DNA from: Monomorium pharaonis
Lineage: Eukaryota; Arthropoda; Insecta; Hymenoptera; Formicidae
DNA length: 64,000 nt
Assembly: GCF_013373865.1 (NCBI RefSeq)
Contig: NC_050468.1
Coordinates: 2,973,914 to 3,037,913, forward strand
Reading direction: 5' to 3'
Position numbers and translations under genes: made by a program. This document shows positions 23,901-36,100 of this stretch, piece after piece; position 1 is the first letter of the stretch; each line of letters starts with the position of its first letter. Under the pieces are notes generated by a model, which had not been told where the DNA came from, did not search any database, and worked only from the letters and a program-made list of their open reading frames with translations.

Positions 23901-26370
23901 TTTGAGGTTCATATATTTTGTGGAGTACAGTGTAAATTCTAAGCTTTGAAGTTAATTATATCTCTTTTTCCTTACTTTTCTATTCTTCTATTTAGGTTTT
24001 AATAAAGTGCTTCTTCCTCTTTTTTTTTAAATAACTAAAAATAGAACATAACACAAAGTATTAATCTTATAATACTTATTCTAAACAAAAAATGAAAATT
24101 TTGTGTACCTTAGTATTTTCTTCTATGATTCAGTTCACAACACATTAATAATAATGATAAATTCCATAAACTCCTTGGTTGTTGATTAGACTTCCTTATA
24201 AAAATATTTTATTGAAAATCACTCTTAATTGCATCCAATTTTATTGAATTTTAGTAAATTTATTTAATCCATTAAAACTTATTAAGATTGGTTAAAATTA
24301 ATTTAATATTAATTAATTTTATTAAAGTTCTTTAAGATTCATTAAATTTATTAAATTTATTTTATTGTTATTTAGCAAAAAAATAAATTTTGAATTTTAA
24401 TGAATTTTAAAGAATTTAAATAAAATTTAATTAATTTAATTAATTTTAACGAATCTTAATAAATCTTAATTAAAAGGGATCAATTGAGAAAATTTTCAGT
24501 AAAATATTTCAGTAATATGTTTTTCATCAGTGATGGTAAAACTTATTAGATGTTGTATGTAACACATGTTTCGACCATTGCTTTTTTGGTTTTTAAGTGT
24601 CAATTTTGTCTCTTATTTAAAAAAATATTTCATTGCACATATTCAAAAAATATTTTATTGTAACTGTGTGGCTCTTAAAGATATTATACAATTATCTTTT
24701 TTAGATTATTGAAATAGGTAAAAAGCGTGAAATCTTGTCTGAAACAATTTCAGAAAAGTATATAGACCATAATGTCATTCAGCTGATGATGTTTGGTCGA
24801 TGATGGGATTATAGGCTGTAATATAGAAGATGTGTTTATATGGATGCCAAGATCATTTGTATGCCTTAATTTATTAGTCATGTATTCTTTATGAGCCAGA
24901 AATATGGATAAGACGCAGAATATACCGATAAGTTTATTAGTCAAATTAAAACTAAAAAGTAAGTATTTAAATACTTTCTTGTTGAAACAATTTAATACAA
25001 TTCTTTTTATATATTCATAAAGATCACATTTAAAAATTTTATTTACAATTTTGATTAAGGCATACATGAGACGGAAGACTACAAAATGATTGAGTTTTCT
25101 TTTTAAATATAAACTGATACGTATTCCATATTTTACTTTTCATTCTTTTTGTATTATTTAATATAGCATATATATTGCTATTTTACAGTTAACACGGACA
25201 AAATAGGTTTATTATTAATAACTGTAAATGAATAATAAATGTAATTATAAAAGTACAATAACAATTTAACTGCAAATAAAAAATTGTTTGAATGTGATCT
25301 TTGTGAATGTTAATAAATTGTTTTGGAACAATAATGTATTTAAATACTTGCGTTTTAATTTTTGATTTGACTAAATCTTATCTGTATATTTCTATTTCTG
25401 TGTCTTCAACATGTCCAGTTTGCATTGAATGTATGATAGTTATTAAATAGACTAAGACGTACAGATAATTCTTGGGTATCCATATAAACATATCTCTGAT
25501 ATTGCAGTCTGTGACTAGGTTATCGGCAGGTCAGCTGGGTGACGTGTTTTTATATCTTGTTGTAATTTTTCAATAATTTAAAAAAGATAGTTGTATGTTA
25601 TTTTTAAAAGCCACACATTTGCAAAAAATTCCTCGGAACAAGTTATAATACAGATACTTTTTGACTTAAAAAATAAACTGTTCACTTCTTTTTATCATTT
25701 TTCTTGGTAAAATTCATTATTTGATACCTTTGAGGTTCATATATTTTGTGGAGTACAGTGTAAATTCTAAGCTTTGAAGTTAATTATATCTCTTTTTCCT
25801 TACTTTTCTATTCTTCTATTTTAGGTTTTAATAAAGTGCTTCTTCCTCTCTTTTTTTTTAAATAACTAAAAATAGAACATAACACAAAGTATTAATCTTA
25901 TAATACTTATTCTAACAAAAAATGAAATTTTGTGTACCTTAGTATTTTTCTTCTATGATTCAGTTCACAACACATTAATAATAATGATAAATTCCATAAA
26001 CTCCTTGTTGTTGATTAGACTTCCTTATAAAAATATTTTATTGAAAATCACTCTTAATTGATCCATTTTATTGAATTTTATTAAATTTATTTAAATCCAT
26101 TAAAACTTATTAAGATTGGTTAAATTAATTTAAATTAATTAAATTTTATTAAAGTTCTTTAAGATTCATTAAAATTTATTAAATTTATTTTATTGTTATT
26201 AGCAAAAAAATAAATTTTTGAATTTTAATGAATCTTAAGAATTTAAATAAAATTTAATTAATTTTAATTAATTTAATGAATCTTAATAAATCTTAATTAA
26301 AAAGGATCAATTGAGAAAAATTTTCAGTAAAATATTTCAGTAATATGTTTTCATCAGTGATGGTAAAACT
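20920..26370. repeat. About 1.83-kb unit in three tandem copies
   Basis: Copies begin near 20920, 22776 and 24613. They share, in order, an intron-acceptor-like TTATCTTTTTTAG, an exon-like segment (ending near MSQKYG in copy 2), a TTAATTAA-rich segment, and a tail around GTATGTAACACA. Divergence is mostly single-base indels. In copy 2 the exon-like segment is open from 22892 to 23077; in copies 1 and 3 it is broken by small indels. No protein family is recognised. The TTAATTAA-rich part resembles 4625-4940. Confidence 0.85.
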
Positions 26371-28035
26371 TTATTAGGTGTTGTATGTAACACAATTAAT
26401 GTTTCGATCATTGCTTTTTGGTTTTTCTTAAGTGTCAATTTTGTCTTTTATTGGACGTGTTTATATTTTAATGATTATATTTTAAATTGCAAGAATCGAG
26501 AGCACTAGCTACTCATTTAGAAAATGTGACGTCAATTGCGAAAAATTAATACTAAAAATTATCTGAATTTTTTAATGGGTGGCACTCACTTGGACATGGT
26601 TCAAATGGAAACAGTGCATTTGCACACAGTGTTTTTGGACACGATATTTTGCGCACAATTCATTTGCACACCGTTCATTAAGAACTTAATTTTTTAATAG
26701 CAGTTTACTCTTGTAGGACGTTGTGCTACCGGTATTTATGTTGAAACGGTGTTTTAAACCGAAAGAGCATCTAATTCGATATTTACATATCTTGGAACAA
26801 GGCTAAATAAAAAAACATTTCCATACCAATAACGATAAACATTGTATTTTCTGTTGCATTTGCTGTTTTAATAACGAAATAGCAAATGCTATTGCAAAAA
26901 CACAATCATGCGTATTTGGTTGTAACTTTATTAGGTGTTGTATGTAACACAATTAATGTTTTGACCATTGCTTTTTGGTTTTTCTTAAGTGTCAATTTTG
27001 TCTTTTATTGGACGTGTTTATATTTCAATGATTATATTTTAAATTGCAAGAAATTGAGAGCACTAGCTACTCATTTAGAAAATGTGACGTCAATTGCGAA
27101 AAATTAATACTAAAAATTATCTGAATTTTTTAATGGGTGGCACTCACTTGGACATGGTTCAAATGGAAACGGTGCATTTGCACACAGTGTTTTTGGACAC
27201 GATATTTTGCGCACAATTCATTTGCACACCGTTCATTAAGAACTTAATTTTTAATAGCAGTTTACTCTTGTAGGACGTTGTGCTACCGGTATTTATGTTG
27301 AAACGGTGTTTAAACCGAAAGAGCATCTAATTCGATATTTACATATCTTGGAACAAGGCTAAATAAAAAACATTTCCATACCAATAACGATAAACATTGT
27401 ATTTTCTGTTGCATTTGCTGTTTTAATAACGAAATAGCAAATGCTATTGCAAAAACACAATCATGCGTATTTGGTTGTAACTTTATTAGGTGTTGTATGT
27501 AACACAATTAATGTTTTGACCATTGCTTTTTGGTTTTTCTTAAGTGTCAATTTTGTCTTTTATTGGACGTGTTTATATTTCAATGATTATATTTTAAATT
27601 GCAAGAAATTGAGAGCACTAGCTACTCATTTAGAAAATGTGACGTCAATTGCGAAAAATTAATACTAAAAATTATCTGAATTTTTTAATGGGTGGCACTC
27701 ACTTGGACATGGTTCAAATGGAAACGGTGCATTTGCACACAGTGTTTTTGGACACGATATCTTGCGCACAATTCATTTGCACACCGTTCATTAAGAACTT
27801 AATTTTTTAATAGTAGTTTACTCTTGAAGGACGTTGTGCTACCGGTATTTATGTTGAAACGGTGTTTAAACCGAAAGAGCATCTAATTCGATATTTACAT
27901 ATCTTGGAACAAGGCTAAATAAAAAACATTTCTATACCAATAACGATAAACATTGTATTTTCTGTTGCATTTGCTGTTTTAATAACGAAATAGCAAATGC
28001 TATTGCAAAAACACAATTATGCGTATTTGTTTGTT
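26371..28035. repeat. 555-bp satellite, three copies, with captured protease fragment
   Basis: Units at about 26371, 26926 and 27481; two of them encode an identical 73-residue shadow ORF exactly 555 bp apart. Each begins with the tail of the 1.83-kb unit (GGTGTTGTATGTAACACA), passes through a TTGCACACCGTTCATT segment akin to the minisatellites at 48.5 and 60.3 kb, and ends with an antisense piece of the Ulp1-like gene (inverse of HDCxVFAIAFA). The array is a chimera of three unrelated repeats. Confidence 0.85.
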
Positions 28036-28905
28036 CTTGCACCAAAGGAAATTTTACAGGATACTTAATAATAAAGTTATACGTTGGGAATAATTTTTCC
28101 AAAAATTGTTTCTGACACTCACTTAACATTTTTGAATTAAAAGAATCATAAACATATATAGCCTTAGTATCATAATAACAACATGTCCAATGTATTCCCA
28201 ATCTTGTAACAGGTAATATCTGTATATGCTTCTTATTGGTCGGTACCGGTTGCACTCTATCTATTCTTTGTACTAGCCATGTTCCAACTGGTCTATAAGC
28301 TGAATATTTTTCAACAAGATAATTAAAATGATCCATATGCAAATCATTTAACCATCCATTTTGAACAATAATACTTTTTTGTTCTAACGACAGCGTCATT
28401 TCTTGTTGATGTTTCTCTTTATTAAAATATTTAATTCCAAAATTGTTTTTATATTGCAAATGATTATTAACAAATTTATTTTCTATATCCTTGTTTATGT
28501 CGTAAACTTTTCCATTTCTTTCTTTGTTATTACAATCGTTATTTTTTACACACAATTCATTTTGAGATTTATTAAACTGCTCAATATAAATATCACTCAC
28601 AGATTGTACCTGTTCTTTTGATATTTGTTGAAAAGTGCAAACTTTTTGTTGATTCAATTTCTGTGCTTGCGTCTTTTCACTTTGACGTTTATTACGTAAA
28701 CGAACCGCTTCAGCCTCTTTTGCTCTTATTACTGTTAACGGAAACACTGTCTGAGGCACACCATACGTAAGATCTTGAGGAAAATGCTCAATTTTATTAA
28801 ACTTAAAAGATCTAATAAGTGCGAGCGCATTTTACTAACATTATATCTTACTTTTTCGGGTTTAACATTAAATAATAATGAAGTAGCAAAAGCTATTGCA
28901 AAAAC
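28010..28905 (-). pseudogene. Inverted fragment of the Ulp1/Helitron gene
   Basis: The minus strand of this segment matches the sense strand of about 31262-32150, that is, from the catalytic Cys of the first Ulp1 domain to that of the second. It stays open from 28759 to 27932 (VIRAKEAEAVRLRNKRQ; GIHWTCCYYDTK). It then runs into foreign sequence just after HDC, where the Gly expected after Cys is missing and SLLKQQMQQK replaces the normal continuation. A second frame break lies near 28790. It is a non-functional duplicate, recent enough to be nearly identical to the intact gene. Confidence 0.88.
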
Positions 28906-29240
28906 GCCACAACATTGTATTTTCTGTTGCATTTGCTGTTTTAATAACGAAATAGCAAATGCTATTGCAAAAACACAATCATGCGTATTTGTTTGTTCTT
29001 ACACCAAAGGAAATTTTACGGATACTTAATAATAAAGTTACACGTTGGGAATAATTTTTCCAAAAATTGTTTCTGACATTTACTTAACATTCTTGAATTA
29101 AAAGAATCAAACATATATAGCCTTAGTATTATAATAATAACAACATGTCCAATGTATTCCCAATCTTACCCAATGTATACCCAACCACTCATAACAGGTA
29201 ATATCTGTATATGCTTTTTATTGGTCGGTATCGGTTGCAC
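28906..29240 (-). pseudogene. Second inverted Ulp1 fragment
   Basis: After the junction phrase TTTTCTGTTGCATTTGCTG, the sequence again matches the inverse of the second Ulp1 domain (about 31915-32150) with several small deletions and an inserted duplicate near 29160. No usable frame remains. Confidence 0.75.
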
Positions 29241-29249
29241 TCTATCTAT

Positions 29250-29667
29250 TTTTTGCTCTATCGACTTTGGTATCTAAATGAAATTGTCCATTTATCTATT
29301 CTTAAAGTACTGTGGTCACGAATTATTTCCTCAGTATTTAATTTGTGTAACTCGTTTGTTACTGTGGCGATACTGGTGTGCACATTAAAATAATTGTCTA
29401 TTTGCCTGCTTTTAAAATATTCTGGTCCTAAATATTTTGCTTAACATTTAACTCGTGTAACTTAATTGTTAAGGTTCGGTGAGGTAGTAAAGTACTAAGA
29501 TAATAAGGTAGTCTAAGGTCGTTGAAATTTGCGACAGTTAATGAACCTAAGGCTGGATTTACAATAGGATCTACAATATGTATTAAGCTTTATGCCTTAA
29601 AATCTTGACCAATTATAACTGAATGTGCGAAGAATAATCGAATAATTAGTTAATTCTTTATGGCTTA
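29250..29667. repeat. Degenerate copies of the 44-kb type repeat
   Basis: Two diverged units of about 110-120 bp (near 29280 and 29390) share CTATTTxTCTGxTC and AACTCGTGTAACTTAATTGT phrases with the tandem array at 44010-44455. The rest is spacer with no gene. Confidence 0.55.
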
Positions 29668-29824
29668 GGGTCGATTTCATTAACTCCGGTTACCTTAACC
29701 GGTCGGTTATTTCATTGGAATTGACCAATCGAATTTGTTAATTTTGTTTAACAACAAATACGATTGGTCAATTCTAATGGAATAACCGGCCAGTTAAGGT
29801 AACCGCAGTTGGTAAAATCGGCCC
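29668..29824. repeat. Hairpin MITE with TTA target duplication
   Basis: The left arm GGGTCGATTTCATTAACTCC and the inverse right arm GGGCCGATTTTACCAACTGC continue into nearly perfect complementarity (GGTTACCTTAAC, CAATTCTAATGGAATAACC). TTA flanks both ends, as for Tourist/PIF-type MITEs. An outer, weaker inverted pair (CTATTGTAGATCC) lies around it at 29561 and 29841. Confidence 0.75.
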
Positions 29825-29924
29825 TTAAGGTTTACTATACCTATTGTAGATCCGACTTAAAACTTATCTTGCAATGACTTTATAGCTTTATTACTACGGC
29901 TATTGTAGACAAGGCTTTATATGT

Positions 29925-30185
29925 AATAATGCCTTTTTTCCTTTTATTTTTTAGTTATAGACACTCGTACTGTTTACGGTTTAAAGAGGTAAGATTTATA
30001 CTTTTTTCTCTTTCCTTTTTTCTTTTTCTTTCTCCTTTCCTTATTTTTTGTTGTTACATATCTTTATCTTTCTTTTATTTCTTTTATTTCTTTTTTTTTC
30101 CTTATATTTTGTTGTTACATATCTTTATTTTTATACTATCTACTACTTTATCTTTCTTTCTTTCTTTGATTTTTTAATATATTTA
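29925..30185. repeat. Pyrimidine-rich tract
   Basis: Long C/T-rich + strand stretch of TTTC/CTTT words, ending in TTTCTTTCTTTCTTTG, just upstream of the minisatellite. The Phe/Leu-rich open frame across it is compositional. Confidence 0.6.
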
Positions 30186-30189
30186 TAGG

Positions 30190-30752
30190 AAGCTGCTTTG
30201 TGCTTACAAAAAACGGCTGCTGTGCGCCTATAAAAAGGCTGCTGTGCGCTTACAAAAAACGGCTGCTGTGCGCCTATAAAAAAGGCTGCTGTGCGCTTAT
30301 AAAAGAGCTGCTGTGCGCCTACATAAGAAAGGCTGCTGTGCGCTTACAAAAAACGGCTGCTGTGCGCCTATAAAAAAGGCTGCTGTGCGCTTATAAAAGA
30401 GCTGCTGTGCGCTTACATAAGAAAGGCTGCTGAGCGCCTATAAAAAGGCTGCTTTGCGCCTACATAAAGGCTGCTGCGCGCCTACATAAAGGCTGCTGCG
30501 CGCCTATATAAAGGTTGCTGTGGGCCTACATAAAAAAACCGCCTATAAAAGGGCTGCTGTGCGTCTACATAAGAAAGGTTGCTGTGCCCCTATAAAAAGG
30601 CTGCTTTGCGCCTACATAAAAGCTGCTACGTGCCTATACAAGGGCTGCTGTGCGCTTACATAAAGGTTGCTGCGCGTTTACATAAAAAGGCTGCTGTGCG
30701 TCTACATAAAAAAAACTACGTGCCTATAAAAGGGCTGTTGTGCGCCAATATA
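30190..30752. repeat. Minisatellite of about 25 units, GGCTGCTGTGCGCCTATAAA
   Basis: Units of 22-24 bp alternate between a GCTGCTGTGCG core and an A-rich tail that is either CTATAAAA or TACATAAA. I count about 25 units, two of them partial. Units 3-6 and 7-10 are near-identical as a block of about 92 bp, so there is higher-order structure. It ends about 40 bp before the start codon of the giant Helitron gene. A single monomer also occurs in the foldback at 40513 and, inverted, at about 41462. Confidence 0.9.
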
Positions 30753-30794
30753 AAATTGTTGTTTATTAGTTATATATAATTATTTTGAATAAAA

Positions 30795-33182
30795 ATGTCT
30801 ATGCAAACTAAAGAGCGAGTAATAATCTCGTTAGAAGAAGAAAGTATTATTGTTCAAGGTGGATGGTTAGAAGATATGCATATGGAGCATTTTAATCATC
30901 TTTTAAAAAATAATTCAAGCTATAAACCCGTTAGTACGTTGCAAACTTATATTCTTGATACAATACCGTCTATGTCAGAAAATGAAAAACATATACAAAT
31001 TTTACATAGTTCTGATTTCGATTTAGATACTTATGATAGTTCATTAGATTTATATAAGTTACACGAGCTATTGAATGTAAATGGACATTGGGTGTGCTGT
31101 TATTATGATACAAAAGATATATATATTTTTGATTCGTTCAATAAAAAGAAATTGCACAAACGTCATGAACAAGTTTTGAAACGATTATTTCCATTTTATC
31201 CTTTTGATAAAAAGCCTGTAATATTTCCAAATGTGCAACAACAACCAAATTGTAGCGATTGTGGCGTTTTTGCAATAGCTTTTGCTACTTCATTATTATT
31301 TAATGTTAAACCCGAAAAAGTAAGATATAATGTTAGTAAAATGCGCTCGCACTTATTAGATCTTTTTAAGTTCAATAAAATTGAGCATTTTCCTCAAGAT
31401 CTTACGTATGGTGTGCCTCAGACAGTGTTTCCGTTAGCAGTAATAAGAGCAAAAGAGGCTGAAGCGGTTCGTTTACGTAATAAACGTCAAAGTGAAAAGA
31501 CGCAAGCACAGAAATTGAATCAACAAAAAGTTTGCACTTTTCAACAAATATCAAAAGAACAGATACAATCTGTGAGTGATATTTATATTGAGCAGTTTAA
31601 TAAATCTCAAAATGAATTGTGTGTAAAAAATAACGATTGTAATAACAAAGAAAGAAATGGAAAAGTTTACGACATAAACAAGGATATAGAAAATAAATTT
31701 GTTAATAATCATTTGCAATATAAAAACAATTTTGGAATTAAATATTTTAATAAAGAGAAACGTCAACGAGAAATGACGCTGTCGTTAGAACAAAAAAGTA
31801 TTATTGTTCAAAATGGATGGTTAAATGATTTGCATATGGATCATTTTAATTATCTTGTTGAAAAATATTCAGCTTATAGACCAGTTGGAACATGGCTAGT
31901 ACAAAGAATAGATAGAGTGCAACCGGTACCGACCAATAAGAAGCATATACAGATATTACCTGTTACAAGATTGGGAATACATTGGACATGTTGTTATTAT
32001 GATACTAAGGCTATATATGTTTATGATTCTTTTAATTCAAAAATGTTAAGTGAGTGTCAGAAACAATTTTTGGAAAAATTATTTCCAACGTATGACTTTA
32101 TTAAGTATCCTGTAAAATTTCCTTTGGTGCAAGAACAACCAAATACGCATGATTGTGGTGTTTTTGCAATAGCATTTGCTGTTTCGTTATTTTTTAACAC
32201 TAAACCCGAAAATGTTAGATATGATGTTAGTCTAATGCGTTCGCATTTAATACAAATGTTTGAATCTAATAAAATAGAACGCTTTCCTCCAGATTTAAAA
32301 TATTCTGCTTTGAAAGAATTTTCGTCAACAGTAGTAAAAGCTGAAGAGACTAAAACGATACATACACAATGTCAATATGAAGAAAAACAACAGAAATTAA
32401 ATCAATTTCTAGAAAGTTATGATTCTCAGCAAACTAAGGAAGAATTAAATAACAATTTTTTAATAAAAACGCAAAGTTTACAAAAAAAATACGTACAATC
32501 AATAATAAATGATATTTATGTTGAAAAGGTTGAAAAGGTTGATAAAGGGTTGGAAAGTGAATTATATATTGAAAATATTAACCATGAGGTTAATAATACT
32601 TTTAGTAATACATGTAGTGGTAACAAACAAGAAAAAATAAACATTCAAGATATAAATGAGAAAAATTATAAATATTCGGAATCTAATTCTGAATTAGGGC
32701 ATATTAATAAAAATAAACAATATCAGCCAGAAAACAATAAACATAATAACAACCAAGTGTATTATGATGAAAAATTAGAAGGTTATCGTTCTAAAAAACA
32801 AAGACAATATCAACAGGATTTAAAAAATAGTCGAGCTAAAAAACGGCAGCGATATGAACAGGATTTAGAAAATAATCGAGCTAAAAAGCGATGTCGATAT
32901 GAACGGAATTTAGAGAATAATCGCGCTAAACAGCTACAACGATACAAACGAGACTTACAAAATAATCGTGCTAAACAGCTACAACGATACAAACGAGATT
33001 TACTAAATAATCGCGCTAAGCAGCAACAACAATACAAACGAGATTTAGAAAATAATCGCGCTAAAAAAAGAGAACGTTATAGACAAAGTTTAGAAAATAA
33101 TCGCGCTAAAAAAATAGAACGTTATAAACGAGATTTAGAAAATAATCGTATTAAAAAACGATGTCATTACAAAAGATTTTAG
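30795..33182 (+). CDS. Tandem Ulp1-like (C48) proteases plus basic 15-residue repeats
   Basis: 795-residue ORF starting ATG 30795. Two Ulp1/SENP-type cysteine protease domains follow one another. Domain 1 is at about 8-195 with H98 (NGHWVCCYYD), D113 (IYIFDSF) and C156 (QQPNCSDCGVF). Domain 2 is at about 325-490 with H396 (IHWTCCYYD), D411 (VYDSF) and C454 (EQPNTHDCGVF). Both keep the complete His-Asp-Gln-Cys set and align along their length, so one arose by duplication. Known family members cut SUMO or related modifiers. A charged linker follows, then about ten 15-residue repeats (LENNRAKKRxRYKRD) from about 657, a basic, helix-prone segment that may bind nucleic acid (inference). The ORF ends in a frame break inside these repeats, and the next ORF continues them, so this is probably the N-terminal part of a single Helitron protein. 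Confidence 0.9.
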   Translation: MSMQTKERVIISLEEESIIVQGGWLEDMHMEHFNHLLKNNSSYKPVSTLQTYILDTIPSMSENEKHIQILHSSDFDLDTYDSSLDLYKLHELLNVNGHWVCCYYDTKDIYIFDSFNKKKLHKRHEQVLKRLFPFYPFDKKPVIFPNVQQQPNCSDCGVFAIAFATSLLFNVKPEKVRYNVSKMRSHLLDLFKFNKIEHFPQDLTYGVPQTVFPLAVIRAKEAEAVRLRNKRQSEKTQAQKLNQQKVCTFQQISKEQIQSVSDIYIEQFNKSQNELCVKNNDCNNKERNGKVYDINKDIENKFVNNHLQYKNNFGIKYFNKEKRQREMTLSLEQKSIIVQNGWLNDLHMDHFNYLVEKYSAYRPVGTWLVQRIDRVQPVPTNKKHIQILPVTRLGIHWTCCYYDTKAIYVYDSFNSKMLSECQKQFLEKLFPTYDFIKYPVKFPLVQEQPNTHDCGVFAIAFAVSLFFNTKPENVRYDVSLMRSHLIQMFESNKIERFPPDLKYSALKEFSSTVVKAEETKTIHTQCQYEEKQQKLNQFLESYDSQQTKEELNNNFLIKTQSLQKKYVQSIINDIYVEKVEKVDKGLESELYIENINHEVNNTFSNTCSGNKQEKINIQDINEKNYKYSESNSELGHINKNKQYQPENNKHNNNQVYYDEKLEGYRSKKQRQYQQDLKNSRAKKRQRYEQDLENNRAKKRCRYERNLENNRAKQLQRYKRDLQNNRAKQLQRYKRDLLNNRAKQQQQYKRDLENNRAKKRERYRQSLENNRAKKIERYKRDLENNRIKKRCHYKRF

Positions 33183-36100
33183 AGAAGCAACGTGCACAAA
33201 AACGAATACGTTATTTTATAAATTATGAGTGTGAACGAGAAAGACAAAAAGGATTATCTTCTGATCATAAATGGCTTTACAATAAGCGATATTACCAGAA
33301 AAAAAAATCTGAATCCATACTTGTAGAGAAAAATTATAATATTGCCAAAAATATTAATAAAAAATATGCAAAATTTCGATCAACAAATTTTATAAAAATT
33401 CACGGTTCTTTTAACACGTTTGTTAAAAATATTTTACAAAAACAGAAAATTACAGATTGCAGTAAAGATTATATTGAAAAACTACTGAAAGCAGAACAAA
33501 TTGTACGTTCATGTTTTAATATTAGAAATAATTATATTCGTAATATGAGTAAAACATTAAATCTGCTTAAAAATAAATCAGAAACATGTTTGACTGTTGC
33601 TGCCGAATGTTCTATAGTTGATGATAAATTAAGTGCGTTATGTGGTATATCTAGACATACAGCTTCGTCCGAGAATTACTTTACTGATTCTATGTATCAT
33701 AATATAACTTCATCTGAAGCCAATATAAGTGAATCTTTAATATTAAATATGAGAGGACAAATTGTTAATGCGTTACCGTTGATAAAAGCACGAGCAAAAA
33801 AATCGTGGTTGTGCAGTATTTTATGTAAAATTAAGGATTTGTTTCTGATTGATCGATATCAAAAATTCCTACAAGCTGTAAATAAATGTAATTTAAAAAA
33901 CGTACCGGAACTAATGCAAAAAATTTATGAATGTACTGTGACAATTTTTGATAAGAAATTAGGTGATGCTAAGAAGGGTCACGCACATAGCTGTTATACT
34001 GATTTAAATCTTTGTAAAGCTATGTTTATTCCAATGCAATTATTATCACCTCATTTCCCAAAAGTAAGAAACGTTAGACGTTTGATTTATCAACTTCGCA
34101 GTTTTTATAAAAAAATGTTAGAGCTGGACGAAGCATTAACTTCTGGTGAGCTTGATAAATTAAATCAAATTATAACTTCAGTACAAGAAAAAGCAGATAT
34201 GTATAAATATCATCAAACTGATGTAATTTTGAGTGATGATGATATTATTTCTAAATATCATAATGCGTTTGTAGCATTGAAAAAACGTTCACTGGACACA
34301 CCGCGGTATAGTTGTGTGTCATGTGAACGACTTTGTTATAAAAGAAATGTTTCTGAAGTTAGTAAACTTCAGACACGTAAAAATAATCCAATTTGGAAAG
34401 ATTTATTGGCCCATATAGAGCAACAAAACATTAATCCGCAATACATATGTCATTATTGTGATAAAAAATTTCGTAGCGGCTTGTTGCCTGCTTATTGCAT
34501 TTTGAATAATCTCTTCTCTAACGATGTGCCGGAGGTAATATCGTCTCTTAACGAATTTGAAAAAATGCTTATACAAAGGGCTAAAGCTTTTCAAACTGTG
34601 GTTAAAATGGGAACAGTTTTTAATAAAAAAATTCCTGAGAGACAAAAGATACAAAAAGTTAAAGGTACAACTTTTCATTTACCACTTCCTTTACAAGAGA
34701 CTTTTGATAAATTATGTTCTAAAACTGATCCGATAAATTTAAATCATGAATTATGTATTTTACTAAGAAATATTCCAACTAAATCAAAAATTATTTGGGA
34801 AGATTTAGTGGATCTTAAAAAGATATATGAAGCTTTGAAATGGTTGAAAATTAATAATTTCCTATATTCTGGTATTGTATTGCCCAATACGCATAATGAA
34901 TTAGATTTAGGAAATCTCAACAATGCAGAATTTTATATTCAAGAAACAGAAAATGATGCAGAAATTTTATTTAATGATGAATGTAAACCGTTAAATTTAA
35001 ATTTACAAATGCAAGAGATAACAGATCACGTAGAAGTTACACTGCATCAGCGTGAGGCTATGTTAACTCAAAAAGATGAAAGTGATAGTTACTACGAGCA
35101 ATATACTATATATCCACTGTATGAAAAAAAAGAAAATAAAACTGCGAATGCTTTGTATCAAATGTTAAAAATTCAAGATTCATCTTTAGATAATCGTGAA
35201 AAGAATTTGGATTTGATGTGTTTTCCAGATTTATATCCATTTGGTTCAAATGGACAATGTGATAAAAAACGACCGGTTAAACTTCAAGAGCATGAATTTA
35301 TTAAATGTCGTTTAACGTCTAGGCATCCACGATTTAGATTAAATCAACAATATTTATTCTATTTGTTAAATAAAGCGAATATTCGTCAATTAAGTCGTGG
35401 GATTTATCATAAAATGAATATAACTGATCCACGAAGTCGTTACACGGCTGCAGAATATTTAGATGCTATGTCTAAAGATGCATTGGAGTCTAATTTAAAT
35501 ACTATATTTTCCTCACTTCGAAATACTGAGCAATATTGGCGTCAACCAAGAAATGATTTAGATTGTATGACCCGACATTATGGACCTGCAACATGGTTTA
35601 TAACGTTAAGTCCTAGTGAATGGTTATGGGATGATTTAGGTGATTATATTCGTGAAGTTAATGGATGGCAAGACTCTTCGTTGAGCACCAGTGAACTTGT
35701 TGCTAAAGATCCTGTATCAACGTCGAGATTTCTTGATAATAAATTTCGAGCAATGATAGATTTTATTTGTTCTAAAGATTGTCCAATCGGTGAAGTAACA
35801 CATTATTTTTGGCGACGAGAATATCAAGGTAGAGGCATACAACATTTTCACTTATTAGTTTGGATTAAAGATGCACCGATTTTCGGTGAATCTTCTGTAG
35901 AAGAAGTTTCTAAATTTATTTTAAAATACATAACCTGCAAAAAGCCAGATAAAAATATTTCGCCATTATTGTACAGACGTGTTACTACGCATCAACGACA
36001 TAAACATAATGATTATTGTCTTCGTAATAAAAAAGTAGGACGTAAAGTTATTCGTTGTTGTCGTTTTGGATTTCCTCGTCCCGTTACTGAAACACTGCGT

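Noticed and set aside
30190..30752. CRISPR-like direct repeats
   Set aside because: Units are adjacent without unique spacers and the genome is eukaryotic; it is a minisatellite.
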